Source: Candidatus Micrarchaeota archaeon RBG_16_49_10
GTDB taxonomy: Archaea > Aenigmatarchaeota > Aenigmatarchaeia > CG10238-14
DNA length: 17,103 bases
NCBI GenBank assembly: GCA_001784635.1
Contig: MFRS01000011.1
Location: 44,356-61,458, forward strand
Reading direction: 5' to 3'
Shown one piece after another: positions 1 to 6,932 of this stretch (positions within the stretch are counted from its first letter, which is position 1; every line of letters starts with the position of its first letter). The translations under genes were made by a program, and so were the position numbers. The notes under the pieces are model-generated. The model worked only from the letters and a program-made list of their open reading frames with translations. It had not been told where the DNA came from and did not search any database.

Positions 1-869
1 AGTGGGGTGTGAAGTTCTATCTTGGGTCGAACTGCGAAGACATTATAATCGGTAAAGAAAAGGTTGAAGTGGCTTCGCTTGAGGCCAAAACTGTCGTCCT
101 TGCCTGCGGGTCTAACAGTGGACTCGTCGAGAAGTTGGCCGGCGACTCGGTCAAAAAGTACCTGATAGGGTTCGAGTTCGTCGGTAGGGGGATAAAGCCA
201 AAGGATCCAAAGTACTACGAGGTTTTCTTCAACCACAACATCTCACCGGGGTATTGTGTGTGGATAGCGCCAATAGATGAGGAGGTCTCGCACGTAGGGC
301 TCTGCAGGCATTTCCCATGCAAGGCGGACATAAAGCAAGACATTCTGGACTTCTTCAAAGGTAGGTTTAACGACATACAAATAGATGAGGTAAGATCCAA
401 CCTAATTCCAATCTCAGGTCCCATAAAGAAGACGTTCGGGGACAGGTTTCTCATAGTTGGCGATGCGGCAGGGCAAATCGGGTCACTTGCGGCTGGCGGG
501 ATATTTTACAGCCTAAACATAGGTAAAATTGCAGGTGAGGTGCTTTCTGAAAATATAGGTAACCCGTCGGAGGAGAGCTTATCCGAATACGAGAGAAGAT
601 GGAAAAAGGAATACGGTGAAAGCCTTGACAGAGAACTTTTAGGCAGAAAAATCTTCGACAACATAGACTCCAACGAGGAACTCGAGGATTTCATGAGCCT
701 ATTTGAATATAGAGGCACGCTGGACGAGATTGTAAAAATAGCGAATGAAACATTCAAGAGCAACAAGATACCCATCATGCACATAATGCAGTACATATTC
801 AACCATATGGTCTCCAACCCAAAAAAATCCATGAAAGTTGTGGAGGATTTGATGGTCTCGGAAAGATGA
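1..869 (+). CDS. Geranylgeranyl reductase family FAD-dependent oxidoreductase (5' partial)
   Basis: The reading frame is open to the left window edge, so the N-terminal part with the GxGxxG dinucleotide-binding motif lies outside. What remains looks like the C-terminal two thirds of a geranylgeranyl reductase-type flavoprotein, the family that saturates isoprenoid chains of archaeal membrane lipids. Visible are TVVLACGSNS (the 'acG' strand preceding substrate binding), SPGYCVWIAPID...VGLC (matching the family's PGGYxWxFP...VGLG pattern) and, near residues 148-170 counted from the GTG at 9, FLIVGDAAGQIGSLAAGGIF, the second FAD-contacting motif. The tail is helical and charged. The internal GTG at 9 is not believed to be the start. 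It is not close enough to the ribosomal genes to be in their operon, with nearly 200 AT-rich bases between. The family is clear, but the exact substrate (digeranylgeranylglycerophospholipid or another isoprenoid) is not. Confidence 0.85.
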   Translation, partial: WGVKFYLGSNCEDIIIGKEKVEVASLEAKTVVLACGSNSGLVEKLAGDSVKKYLIGFEFVGRGIKPKDPKYYEVFFNHNISPGYCVWIAPIDEEVSHVGLCRHFPCKADIKQDILDFFKGRFNDIQIDEVRSNLIPISGPIKKTFGDRFLIVGDAAGQIGSLAAGGIFYSLNIGKIAGEVLSENIGNPSEESLSEYERRWKKEYGESLDRELLGRKIFDNIDSNEELEDFMSLFEYRGTLDEIVKIANETFKSNKIPIMHIMQYIFNHMVSNPKKSMKVVEDLMVSER

Positions 870-886
870 AAACAAATATTAATCCT

Positions 887-912
887 ATTTTTATCCTTTT
901 AGAACTTTTTTA
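887..912 (+). terminator. T-rich terminator-like tract after the reductase gene
   Basis: Two T-runs (ATTTTTATCCTTTT and ACTTTTTTAACC) follow the reductase stop codon within about 45 nt. Archaeal RNA polymerase terminates at such U-tracts without needing a hairpin. No stem was seen. The rest of the 870-1067 gap is AT-rich and holds no gene that I can support. Confidence 0.35.
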
Positions 913-1026
913 ACCGAATTAAACAAAAAATAAAGTTATTTGAATTTTTAAGCCTCTGATATAACCGCTAATCCCATTTTAAACGAAAATTTAAGTTAAA
1001 AGGGGAGATAGAAATAAAATGAAAAA

Positions 1027-1036
1027 CATTATAAAG
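1027..1036 (+). promoter_or_regulatory. TATA-like promoter of the ribosomal protein operon
   Basis: CATTATAAAG is centred about 36 nt before the uL3 ATG. With the usual archaeal spacing of about 26 nt to the transcription start, the mRNA would begin near 1058 with a leader of about 10 nt and no room for a strong Shine-Dalgarno. This is the first intact promoter-like element ahead of the cluster. Confidence 0.45.
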
Positions 1037-1067
1037 ATTTGCACCAATATTCATTGAGTGAATGTAA

Positions 1068-2042
1068 ATGGTTAGGCATAGTAAGCCCCGTGCGGGGTCG
1101 CTGCAGTTCTGGCCCAGGAAGAGGACCAAGAGAATATACCCCAGCATCAGCCATTGGCCCGAAAGTGCAGAGCTTGGGTTCCTCGGCTTCGCCGGCTATA
1201 AGGCTGGAATGACGCACATCACCATCATCGATAACAGGAAGAACTCCACCACGAAGGGTGATGAGATTTCTGTTCCTGTCTCCGTCCTTGATTGCCCCCC
1301 TCTTTCTGTCCTCGGTTTCCGCTTCTATAAAAAATCCCAGAACGGGATTGCAACCTTCTCCGAAGTCTTTGACGCCAAAGCCATAGACGACAAGAACCTG
1401 AAAAGGAAGGCCAGGCTGAAGGCCGGCTCGGGTTTCGGGAAGGTGGAGAAGGACTTGGAGTCTATAATGAGGATAAGAGCCATAGTGAGCACCAACCCAA
1501 AAAGGTCTGGGCTCGGCAAGAAAAGGCCTGAAATCTTCGAGATAGAGGTCTCGGGCAAGGACGCTTCAGAGAAGTTAAAGTTCTGCAAGGAGAAGCTCGG
1601 GAAGGAGCTGAAGGTGTCCGATGTTTTCAAGGAGGGTGAATACATAGACGTCACTGCCGTAACCAAGGGCAAGGGCTTCGAGGGGCAGGTGAAGAGGTTC
1701 GGCGTGAAGAGGCAGAACAGGAAAAACCTCAAGAAGAGGAGGCACATCGGCACTTTGGGGCCGGAGGGTGTCAGGAGGATACTCTACACAGTCCCCATGG
1801 CCGGGCAGCTCGGCTTTTTCAGGAGGTCGGAGTACAACAAGAGGATAGTCAAGATGGGGGAAAAGGGTAATGATGTTACGCCGAAGGGCGGGTTCAAAAA
1901 TTACGGTGTGGTGAAGGATAACTATGTTCTTTTGGAGGGTTCGGTCCCAGGGCCGAGGAAGAGGTTGATAGTCCTCCGCTCACCCGCAAGGGCGCCAGAC
2001 GTCAAAGTCTTGAAGCCCGAGATAAAGCATATCACTATGTGA
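1068..2042 (+). CDS. rpl3: 50S ribosomal protein uL3 (L3)
   Basis: uL3 is a primary 23S rRNA-binding protein near the peptidyl transferase centre. The 324-residue product has the archaeal N-terminus (SLQFWPRKR..., then LGFLGFAGYKAGMTH) and the conserved core around GLGKKRPEIFEIEVSG, VTKGKGFEGQVKRFGVKR, RRHIGTLGPEGVRRILYTVPMAGQLGFFRRSEYNK, and the C-terminal GSVPGPRKRLIVLRSPAR. Length is normal for archaea (about 330-350). It is the first gene of the ribosomal block and its stop overlaps or abuts the uL4 start region. The start ATG at 1068 sits just after a TATA-like element and gives the expected N-terminus. Confidence 0.98.
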   Translation: MVRHSKPRAGSLQFWPRKRTKRIYPSISHWPESAELGFLGFAGYKAGMTHITIIDNRKNSTTKGDEISVPVSVLDCPPLSVLGFRFYKKSQNGIATFSEVFDAKAIDDKNLKRKARLKAGSGFGKVEKDLESIMRIRAIVSTNPKRSGLGKKRPEIFEIEVSGKDASEKLKFCKEKLGKELKVSDVFKEGEYIDVTAVTKGKGFEGQVKRFGVKRQNRKNLKKRRHIGTLGPEGVRRILYTVPMAGQLGFFRRSEYNKRIVKMGEKGNDVTPKGGFKNYGVVKDNYVLLEGSVPGPRKRLIVLRSPARAPDVKVLKPEIKHITM

Positions 2043-2047
2043 TTTCC

Positions 2048-2839
2048 ATGAAAGCCAACGTTCTTGATCTCAACGGAAAGCCGAAATCCCAGATAGAGCT
2101 GCCGGCCATATTCAAGGTGCCGGTCAGGCCCGATGTCATAAAAAGGTCCTATCTTGCCTTGGAGTCCCATACCAGGCAGCCTTATGGATCGGACCCGATG
2201 GCAGGCCTTAGGACATCTGCGCACTACCACGGTAAAAGAAGGGTGAGGTACACGATGATGATGGTGAACAAGGCTAGGAGGCCCAGGCTTCACAGGACAT
2301 CCACCAACATGATGTGGAGGGTGAGGAGGATACCCAGCAGCGTGAAGGGCAGGAGGGCGCACCCGCCGCTCATCGAAAAGGTCTGGGACCAGAAGATAAA
2401 CGACAAGGAGAGGAGGCTGGCATTGAATTCCGCCTTCGCTTCCACAGTCAGCCATGATTTTGTCTGCTTGAGGGGCCATATCATTGGGGAGATAAAGCTC
2501 CCGATAGTCGTGGAGGACGACATCCAGAAGCTGAAGAGGTCCAAGGAGATAGAGCAACTATTGAGCAAGCTAGGGCTGGAGAAAGAGCTCGAAAGGGTGA
2601 AGGAGAAGAAAGTAAGGGCAGGGAAGGGGAAGATGAGGGGCCGAAAATACAAGAGGAAGGTTGGGCCTCTGATAGTGGTAGGCGAGGACAAGGGCATCAA
2701 GAACGCAGGGAAGAACTTGGCTGGCGTCGAAGTCAAGAACGTGAAGAACGTTTCGGTGAAGGACTTGGCTCCCGGGGCTTCGCCTGGCAGGCTGACGATA
2801 TACTCCAAGTCCGCAATAGAATATTTGAAGGGGAGTTGA
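2048..2839 (+). CDS. rpl4: 50S ribosomal protein uL4 (L4)
   Basis: uL4 binds 23S rRNA and lines the peptide exit tunnel with its long loop. The product (263 aa from ATG 2048) has the archaeal pattern VRPDVIKRSYLALESHTRQPYG, then the tunnel loop with AGLRTSAHYHGKRR and RRAHPPL, and a C-terminal GPLIVVGEDKGIKNAGKNLAGVEV block. An in-frame GTG at 2039 would overlap the uL3 stop. I prefer ATG 2048 because GTGAT at 2039-2043 matches the Shine-Dalgarno at a suitable spacing and because MKANVLDLNG is the natural N-terminus. It is translationally close-packed with uL3 (5 nt after its stop) and with uL23 (1 nt gap). Confidence 0.96.
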   Translation: MKANVLDLNGKPKSQIELPAIFKVPVRPDVIKRSYLALESHTRQPYGSDPMAGLRTSAHYHGKRRVRYTMMMVNKARRPRLHRTSTNMMWRVRRIPSSVKGRRAHPPLIEKVWDQKINDKERRLALNSAFASTVSHDFVCLRGHIIGEIKLPIVVEDDIQKLKRSKEIEQLLSKLGLEKELERVKEKKVRAGKGKMRGRKYKRKVGPLIVVGEDKGIKNAGKNLAGVEVKNVKNVSVKDLAPGASPGRLTIYSKSAIEYLKGS

Positions 2840-2840
2840 T

Positions 2841-3101
2841 ATGGACGCTTTCAGGATACTCACAAATCCGCACAAGACCGAAAAGAGTATAAGCCTTGTC
2901 GAGACGGAGAACAAGATCGTATTCATCGTCAACAGGAAGGCCGAGAAGGCCGACATCAAGAAGGCCTTTGAGCAACTCTTCAACGTCAAGGTGGAAAAGG
3001 TCACGACGCTGATCACCCGCGACGGGAGGAAGAAGGCTTTCGTGAAGCTGCACCCGGATTATTTGGCCGCTGATGTGGCCGCCAAGTTGGAAATGGTTTA
3101 G
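2841..3101 (+). CDS. rpl23: 50S ribosomal protein uL23 (L23)
   Basis: uL23 sits at the exit-tunnel rim and is a docking site for SRP and nascent-chain factors. The product is 86 aa, the usual archaeal size. The N-terminal NPHKTEKSISLVETENKIVFIVNRKAEKADIKKAFEQLFNVKVEKVTTLI pattern is diagnostic: a helix with the TEK motif, followed by the VxxVNTxx-like segment. It begins one base after the uL4 stop; the purine-rich GGGGAGTTGAT at the end of uL4 acts as ribosome binding site. Confidence 0.97.
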   Translation: MDAFRILTNPHKTEKSISLVETENKIVFIVNRKAEKADIKKAFEQLFNVKVEKVTTLITRDGRKKAFVKLHPDYLAADVAAKLEMV

Positions 3102-3110
3102 GTGTGAGAG

Positions 3111-3812
3111 ATGGGAAAAAGAATCATCCAGAGGGCGAGGGGAAGGGGAGGACCTAGGTACAGGGCCCCGTCCCACAAGTACGCCGGGAAAGTGCAGTAC
3201 TACACTCCCAAGGAGACGGCTGACGGCTTGGTGGTAGACATAATTCATGATCCGGGAAGGAATGCCCCTTTGGCCGTGGTGAAGTACCCGGACAAGACTG
3301 TCAAGCTCAACGTAGCCTTCAAGGGATTGAAGGTCGGTGACCATTTCACTTACAGCGCAATTGGCCCTGGAGGCATACTGCCTCTGGGGGAAATCCCAGA
3401 AGGAGAGAGGGTCTATGGAATAGAGACTTTCCCTGGCTCCGGGCCGAAGATTTGCAGGAACTCTGGGAGCTTCGCGACGATAGTCACCAGAATAAAGAAC
3501 AAGACGAGGGTCAAATTCCCTTCGGGGAAGATGAAGGAGCTGAACAGCAAGTGCCTGGCGACGATGGGAGTCCCAGCTGGCGATGGCAGGACTGAGAAGC
3601 CGTGGGTAAAGGCCGGGAAGAAGTGGTATGCGAAGCAGTCGAGAGGGAAGCTTTACCCTGTCGTCAGCGGCGTCAAGATGAACCCGGTGGACCATCCGTT
3701 TGGAGGTAAGACCAAACCAGGTATTCCCAAGTCAGTCTCGAGGCACGCACCGCCAGGCAGGAAGGTGGGGGCGCTGGCTCCAAGGAGGATGGGCAGGAGG
3801 AAGAGAAATTAG
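3111..3812 (+). CDS. rpl2: 50S ribosomal protein uL2 (L2)
   Basis: uL2 is a core protein of the large subunit required for subunit joining and peptidyl transfer. The 233-residue product matches the archaeal form: MGKRIIQRARGRGGPRYRAPSHK, the OB/SH3-like core with IHDPGRNAPLAVVKY and GPGGILPLGEIPEGERVYGIETFPGSGPK, and the C-terminal loop VKMNPVDHPFGG (the conserved region with the catalytically relevant histidine) followed by the basic GRKVGALAPRRMGRRK tail. AGGTGTGAG just upstream of ATG 3111 is a good ribosome binding site. It is followed by a 37-nt gap to uS19. Confidence 0.98.
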   Translation: MGKRIIQRARGRGGPRYRAPSHKYAGKVQYYTPKETADGLVVDIIHDPGRNAPLAVVKYPDKTVKLNVAFKGLKVGDHFTYSAIGPGGILPLGEIPEGERVYGIETFPGSGPKICRNSGSFATIVTRIKNKTRVKFPSGKMKELNSKCLATMGVPAGDGRTEKPWVKAGKKWYAKQSRGKLYPVVSGVKMNPVDHPFGGKTKPGIPKSVSRHAPPGRKVGALAPRRMGRRKRN

Positions 3813-3849
3813 TTAAGTTTTTCTTCCAATATTATCAGAGGTAACGGTC

Positions 3850-4233
3850 ATGGCGAAAGAAATACTGTTCAAGGGTAGGAAGCCGGAGGAATTGAGGGCC
3901 CTCGGCCTAGAGGATTTCTCCAAGCTCATCCCAAGCACGGAGAGGAGAAGGATCAGGAGGGGTTTCACGGACAGGCAGAAGAAGCTGCTGTCCGATATAA
4001 AGAAGGACCCGGAGAAGTTCCACAAGACGCACGAGAGGGACATGGTCATAATCCCCGAGATGCTCGACGCCAACCTGGGAATCCACAACGGCAAGGAGTT
4101 CGTCCACATAAAGATAAAGCCGGAGATGCTGGGCCACAGGCTGGGTGAGTTCTCGATGACAAGGAGGAGGGTCAAGCACTCCGACCCCGGTGCCGGGGCG
4201 ACAAGGGGTAGCAAGCACGTCCCTCTTAAGTAG
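3850..4233 (+). CDS. rps19: 30S ribosomal protein uS19 (S19)
   Basis: uS19 lies in the small-subunit head near uS13 and the A-site tRNA. The 127-residue product has the archaeal N-terminal extension (FKGRKPEELRALGLEDFSKLIPSTERRRIRRGFTD) and the conserved core: THERDMVIIPEMLDANLGIHNGKEFVHIKIKPEMLGHRLGEFSMTR and KHSDPGAGATRGSKHVPLK, the latter containing the G-A-T-R-x-S-K signature. GAGGTAAC at about 3837 serves as ribosome binding site before ATG 3850. The 37-nt space before it has a T-rich start but no convincing terminator. Confidence 0.98.
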   Translation: MAKEILFKGRKPEELRALGLEDFSKLIPSTERRRIRRGFTDRQKKLLSDIKKDPEKFHKTHERDMVIIPEMLDANLGIHNGKEFVHIKIKPEMLGHRLGEFSMTRRRVKHSDPGAGATRGSKHVPLK

Positions 4234-4242
4234 GTGTGGTTT

Positions 4243-4608
4243 ATGGTTAAAAAATCGGCTAGCGCAAGAAGGCCTTTGGCGAAGGTTTCGAGGAAGGATT
4301 CCATCCTTCTGTTTAAGCAGCTGAAGAACAGGCCGGTCGCCAAGTCGAAGGCCTTCCTGGAGCAGCTGGTCTCAAGGAGGAAGAACATAGGCGGCAGGTA
4401 TTACCCGAAGTTGTCGCAGGAAATCATCGCCCTGCTGAAGGATGCCGAGAAGAATGCGGAGGCCAAAGGTATGGACCCCGAGAGGCTCTTCGTCAAGACT
4501 GCGAAGGTGAGCAAGATATTCAAGTTCTACCTGCCGAAAAGCAGGTTCAGCCACAGGGGAAAGATTGCGAAGATATGCGACCTAAATGTGGAAGTCGAGG
4601 AGAGATGA
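4243..4608 (+). CDS. rpl22: 50S ribosomal protein uL22 (L22), short form
   Basis: uL22 contacts all 23S domains and lines the exit tunnel with its beta-hairpin. The product is 121 aa from ATG 4243, shorter than the roughly 150 aa usual in archaea; the N-terminal part before RRPLAKVSRKDSILLFKQLKNRPVAKS is reduced. Recognisable are the LLKDAEKNAEAKGMDPERLFV segment and the PKSRFSHRG hairpin tip. The latter departs from the usual PRAxGRA..HR pattern, so the protein is divergent. An in-frame GTG at 4234 directly follows the uS19 stop; ATG 4243 is preferred because AGGTG at 4232-4236 lies at good spacing. Position between uS19 and uS3 supports the call. The stop overlaps the uS3 start codons. Confidence 0.9.
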   Translation: MVKKSASARRPLAKVSRKDSILLFKQLKNRPVAKSKAFLEQLVSRRKNIGGRYYPKLSQEIIALLKDAEKNAEAKGMDPERLFVKTAKVSKIFKFYLPKSRFSHRGKIAKICDLNVEVEER

Positions 4609-5519
4609 TGGCGATAGAGAAGTTTTTCATCAAGGAAGGCATAAGGGAGGCTGAGATAGAGGAATACCTGGCCAAGAAGTTCGAGAGGGCGGACTACAGC
4701 AGGGCTGAGATCCAGAGGACGCCGCTCGGGACAAGGATAGTTGTCTATGTGAACAAGCCAGGCCTCGTCATCGGCAAGTCCGGGAGGATCATAAAGGACT
4801 TGACAGAGGACATAAAGACCAGATTCCAGCTGGAGAACCCCATGCTGGATGTGAAGGAGATTGACAGCCCGTACCTGGATGCCCAGGTGGTCGCGACGAG
4901 GATAGCCAAGAGCATCGAGAGGGGATCCTTCTACAAGAAGACGGTGAACTTCTACCTGCAGGAGATAATGAGGGCAGGCGCGATAGGGGTTGAGATAAAG
5001 GTGGGCGGAAAGCTGGGAGGCGAGAGGGGAAGGTTCCAGAAGTTCAGGGAAGGTTACATAAAGCACAGCGGGTATTATGCTGATAACTTGCTCCAGAGGG
5101 GGATGGCGACAGCCAAGGTCAAACTTGGGATAATAGGTGTGCAGGTAAGGATACTCACTCAGTACCCCGACGACCTCTCGATAAAGAGAAGCGTGATGGA
5201 GCTGACAGCCCCGAAGGAGGTTGAGCCTACCGTGAAAGTCGAGGCCCAGCCCGAGGCTGAGAAGCCTAAGAAAGAGGAGAAGGCAGAAAAAGCTCCTAAA
5301 GAGGTTGAAAAGGTCAAGAAAACTGTTAAAAAGGCTAAAAAGGTTGTAAAAGATGTTGAAAAGCCTGAAAAGAAGGCCAAAGCTGAAAAGGTGAAGGCCG
5401 AGAAGAAGGAGACCAAGCCGAAGAAAGCTAAAAAGGCTGTCAAGGCTGGAAAGAAGGCCGTCAAGCCTAAAAAGAGTGGTAAAGTTGAGAATAAAAGAGA
5501 TAAGGAAGCTAAAGCCTGA
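4608..5519 (+). CDS. rps3: 30S ribosomal protein uS3 (S3) with long lysine/alanine-rich tail
   Basis: uS3 forms part of the mRNA entry channel. The 303-residue product begins MAIEKFFIKEGIREAEIEEYL, has the type II KH domain with VIGKSG at residues 54-59 and the C-terminal domain with EIKVGGKLGGERGRFQKFREGYIKHSG. Residues from about 211 onward form a low-complexity tail of Lys, Ala, Glu and Val absent from the conserved core. The tail uses AAA for lysine far more than the body, where AAG dominates. ATGATG at 4605-4610 offers two starts; the second has better spacing from GAGG at 4597-4600. The frame is open further up to 4575, inside uL22. The last 44 nt overlap the start of uL29 in another frame. 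Confidence 0.95.
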   Translation: MAIEKFFIKEGIREAEIEEYLAKKFERADYSRAEIQRTPLGTRIVVYVNKPGLVIGKSGRIIKDLTEDIKTRFQLENPMLDVKEIDSPYLDAQVVATRIAKSIERGSFYKKTVNFYLQEIMRAGAIGVEIKVGGKLGGERGRFQKFREGYIKHSGYYADNLLQRGMATAKVKLGIIGVQVRILTQYPDDLSIKRSVMELTAPKEVEPTVKVEAQPEAEKPKKEEKAEKAPKEVEKVKKTVKKAKKVVKDVEKPEKKAKAEKVKAEKKETKPKKAKKAVKAGKKAVKPKKSGKVENKRDKEAKA

Positions 5520-5697
5520 CGATCAGGACAAGAAGCTCAGGGAGCTCAAGCTGGAGCTGCTTAAGGAGAAGGGCAACATAGAGATGGGCGGCAACATCAA
5601 GAACCCCGGAAGGATAAAGGTGATAAGGAAGGACATAGCCAAGCTCAACACCCTGAAGGCCGAGAGGCTGAAAAGCAAGACGACAGGCAAAAAGTGA
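5476..5697 (+). CDS. rpl29: 50S ribosomal protein uL29 (L29)
   Basis: uL29 is a small helical-hairpin protein at the tunnel exit next to uL23. The 73-aa product reads MVKLRIKEIRKLKPDDQDKK then LRELKLELLKEKGNIEMGG and IKNPGRIKVIRKDIAKLNT, matching the family through the KLR..EIR start, the LxELxxELxxEK helix and the N(P)xRIKxIRxxIARLxT motif. The start is GTG 5476, because the conserved N-terminus begins there. This places the first 44 nt inside the uS3 tail in the +1 frame, an unusually long overlap. A TTG at 5485 would remove the conserved KL. No strong ribosome binding site is visible, which suggests translation coupled to uS3. Confidence 0.93.
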   Translation: MVKLRIKEIRKLKPDDQDKKLRELKLELLKEKGNIEMGGNIKNPGRIKVIRKDIAKLNTLKAERLKSKTTGKK

Positions 5698-5699
5698 AG

Positions 5700-5709
5700 A
5701 TATTTATTC
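5700..5709 (+). promoter_or_regulatory. Possible internal TATA box before aIF1
   Basis: ATATTTATTC follows the uL29 stop in a short AT-rich gap of 56 nt, the longest gap so far in the block. A start about 26 nt on would give a transcript from about 5731, just ahead of GGAGGA at 5738-5743. This could be an internal promoter for aIF1-Rpp29; evidence is composition and spacing only. Confidence 0.3.
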
Positions 5710-5753
5710 TCTTGAGTTTTAAATTCTATTAAGGTTTGGAGGATATCGGATAA

Positions 5754-6059
5754 ATGAATGGAAATCTCTGTCCTAAATGTGGTTTGCCCTTGGATCTTTG
5801 CACCTGCGAAGTCCGTGAGAGGGAAGAGAAGGCAGTGAAAGTCTACACGACGACCAGGAAGTTCAAGAAGCCTGTGACCATCATAGAAGGCCTAGACAAA
5901 AACCAGGGAAAGGATATTCTGAAGCACCTGAAGAGGAAGCTTGCATGCGGCGGCTCCTTCAAGAACGAGCACATAGAGCTTCAGGGGAACCACAAGAGCC
6001 AGATAAAGGATTTGCTGGTGAAAATAGGGTTTGACGCCGACCAGATAAACATAAATTAG
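5754..6059 (+). CDS. Translation initiation factor aIF1 (SUI1 family)
   Basis: aIF1 is the archaeal homologue of eIF1/SUI1, which sits on the 30S P-site region and enforces start-codon fidelity. The 101-aa product has an N-terminal cysteine cluster (CPKCG at residues 6-10, then C16 and C18) that looks like a small zinc ribbon, followed by the SUI1 fold: KVYTTTRKFKKPVTIIEGL, KDILKHLKRKLACGGSFKNEHIELQGNHKSQIKDLLVKIGF. The ACGGS...IELQG..K signature is decisive. GGAGGA at 5738-5743 is the ribosome binding site, with a rather wide spacing of 10 nt. Location between uL29 and the Rpp29 gene is standard in Euryarchaeota. Confidence 0.96.
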   Translation: MNGNLCPKCGLPLDLCTCEVREREEKAVKVYTTTRKFKKPVTIIEGLDKNQGKDILKHLKRKLACGGSFKNEHIELQGNHKSQIKDLLVKIGFDADQININ

Positions 6060-6060
6060 A

Positions 6061-6069
6061 CTTTTTAAA
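6061..6069 (+). promoter_or_regulatory. TATA-like element before the Rpp29 gene
   Basis: CTTTTTAAA lies with its centre about 26 nt before ATG 6092, right after the aIF1 stop. No Shine-Dalgarno precedes that ATG. The spacing suggests that Rpp29 can be made from a leaderless transcript of its own, but it could also be coincidence in an AT-rich gap. Confidence 0.4.
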
Positions 6070-6091
6070 TCGCCGAACCCAAATTCTAAGC

Positions 6092-6373
6092 ATGGTTAGC
6101 CCGAAGGACCTGGTCAGGCATGAGTTGATGGACCTCGACGTGGAGGTCGTGAAGAGCAGCAACAGGGACCAGGTGGGTCTGAAGGGGAAGGTCGTGGATG
6201 AGACCTACAGCATGCTGATTATCAGAACTGCCGATGGGAGGGAAAAGGCTGTCGCCAAGAAGGATGCGGTCTTCGTTTTCACGATACCCAATGGGACTAG
6301 GGTTGAGGTCGACGGCAAGGTGATTGTGTCGAGGCCGGAGGACAGGGTGAAGAAGAAGCTCAAGACGTGGTGA
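6092..6373 (+). CDS. rnp1: RNase P protein component 1 (Rpp29/aRpp29)
   Basis: Rpp29 pairs with Rpp21 to bind the specificity domain of RNase P RNA, which matures tRNA 5' ends. The 93-aa product shows the small Sm-like barrel of the family: LVRHELMDLDVEVVKSSNRDQVGLKGKVVDETYSMLII, then the KAVAKKDAVFVFTI strand and the C-terminal VDGKVIVSRPEDRVKKKLK. The GLxGxVVDETxNxLxI and RPEDRxKKK patterns are diagnostic. The position next to aIF1 and uS17 is the classic euryarchaeal arrangement. It ends 21 nt before the 3' end of a convergent membrane-protein gene that separates it from uS17. Confidence 0.96.
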   Translation: MVSPKDLVRHELMDLDVEVVKSSNRDQVGLKGKVVDETYSMLIIRTADGREKAVAKKDAVFVFTIPNGTRVEVDGKVIVSRPEDRVKKKLKTW

Positions 6374-6394
6374 GTCTCTCAGGAATTAAGATGA

Positions 6395-6829
6395 TTATGA
6401 AAAAAACTTATTCACTTTTTTATTAAATAGCAAATAGCCGCCGACAACCAAACTTAGAGCCAGCACTAGAAAATTGATAAAAAATATGCTTTTTATTCCA
6501 AAAACAAGGATTCCGAGAAATGATATAATTGATATAACTACAGACAAAGCTATAGTTAGCATCCTTGCCCATTCTTTACCTGACAAAAGGCCTATTCCAG
6601 CTATAAGAAATAAAACTGAACTCGGAATTAGTATGAAATTGATTAAATTTAAGAAACCGTTAAAAAACGTTATAAGCCACTGATTTCCCTCCCCAACCAA
6701 GACTTTATTCATTATGGAGTTAATGAGTTCTTTTGACCCTATTATCCCAAAAAAAGACAGAATTGAGATTATGAACGAAATGAAAAGTAAAATTGAGATT
6801 AGTTTAATTGATAAGGGCTCGTCTTTCAT
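6395..6829 (-). CDS. Small multi-pass membrane protein, antisense within the ribosomal cluster
   Basis: I do not recognise a named family. The 144-aa product is strongly hydrophobic with about four membrane segments at residues 9-30, 52-82, 88-110 and 114-135. The motif GIGLLSGKEWARMLTIALSVV between segments 2 and 3 recalls small archaeal and bacterial membrane proteins with a 'GL..GK.WA..L.I' loop. It lies on the opposite strand between the Rpp29 and uS17 genes, which are normally adjacent. Base composition is much more AT-rich than the flanks, and codons such as ATA, AAA and TTT prevail, suggesting later insertion. A TATA-like box lies about 40 nt upstream on the - strand. Length, hydrophobic periodicity and the promoter argue that it is real; function unknown. 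Confidence 0.7.
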   Translation of the reverse strand: MKDEPLSIKLISILLFISFIISILSFFGIIGSKELINSIMNKVLVGEGNQWLITFFNGFLNLINFILIPSSVLFLIAGIGLLSGKEWARMLTIALSVVISIISFLGILVFGIKSIFFINFLVLALSLVVGGYLLFNKKVNKFFS

Positions 6830-6862
6830 TTGTTTCCCTAAAAGTAATATAAATTTGCTAAT

Positions 6863-6872
6863 TTATAAAATT
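6863..6872 (-). promoter_or_regulatory. TATA-like box of the antisense membrane gene
   Basis: Read on the - strand this is ATTTTATAAA. Its centre is about 26 nt before a predicted transcription start near 6842, leaving a 13-nt leader to the ATG at 6829. It supports expression of the antisense gene. Confidence 0.45.
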
Positions 6873-6932
6873 TCGTTTGAGAAATTAAAAAAACTAAAAA
6901 ACCCTCAAAACTTTAAATTTCCCACAAAGCAA

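Noticed and set aside
1019..1057. 12-codon ORF before uL3
   Set aside because: It has purine-rich AGGGGAG upstream but covers the TATA-like box and shows no conservation that can be judged; a regulatory leader peptide is not supported.
2733..3695. Long open frame on the - strand antisense to uL23 and uL2
   Set aside because: It is opposite highly conserved ribosomal genes with strong codon bias; its product has no recognisable pattern and is a shadow of the biased codons.
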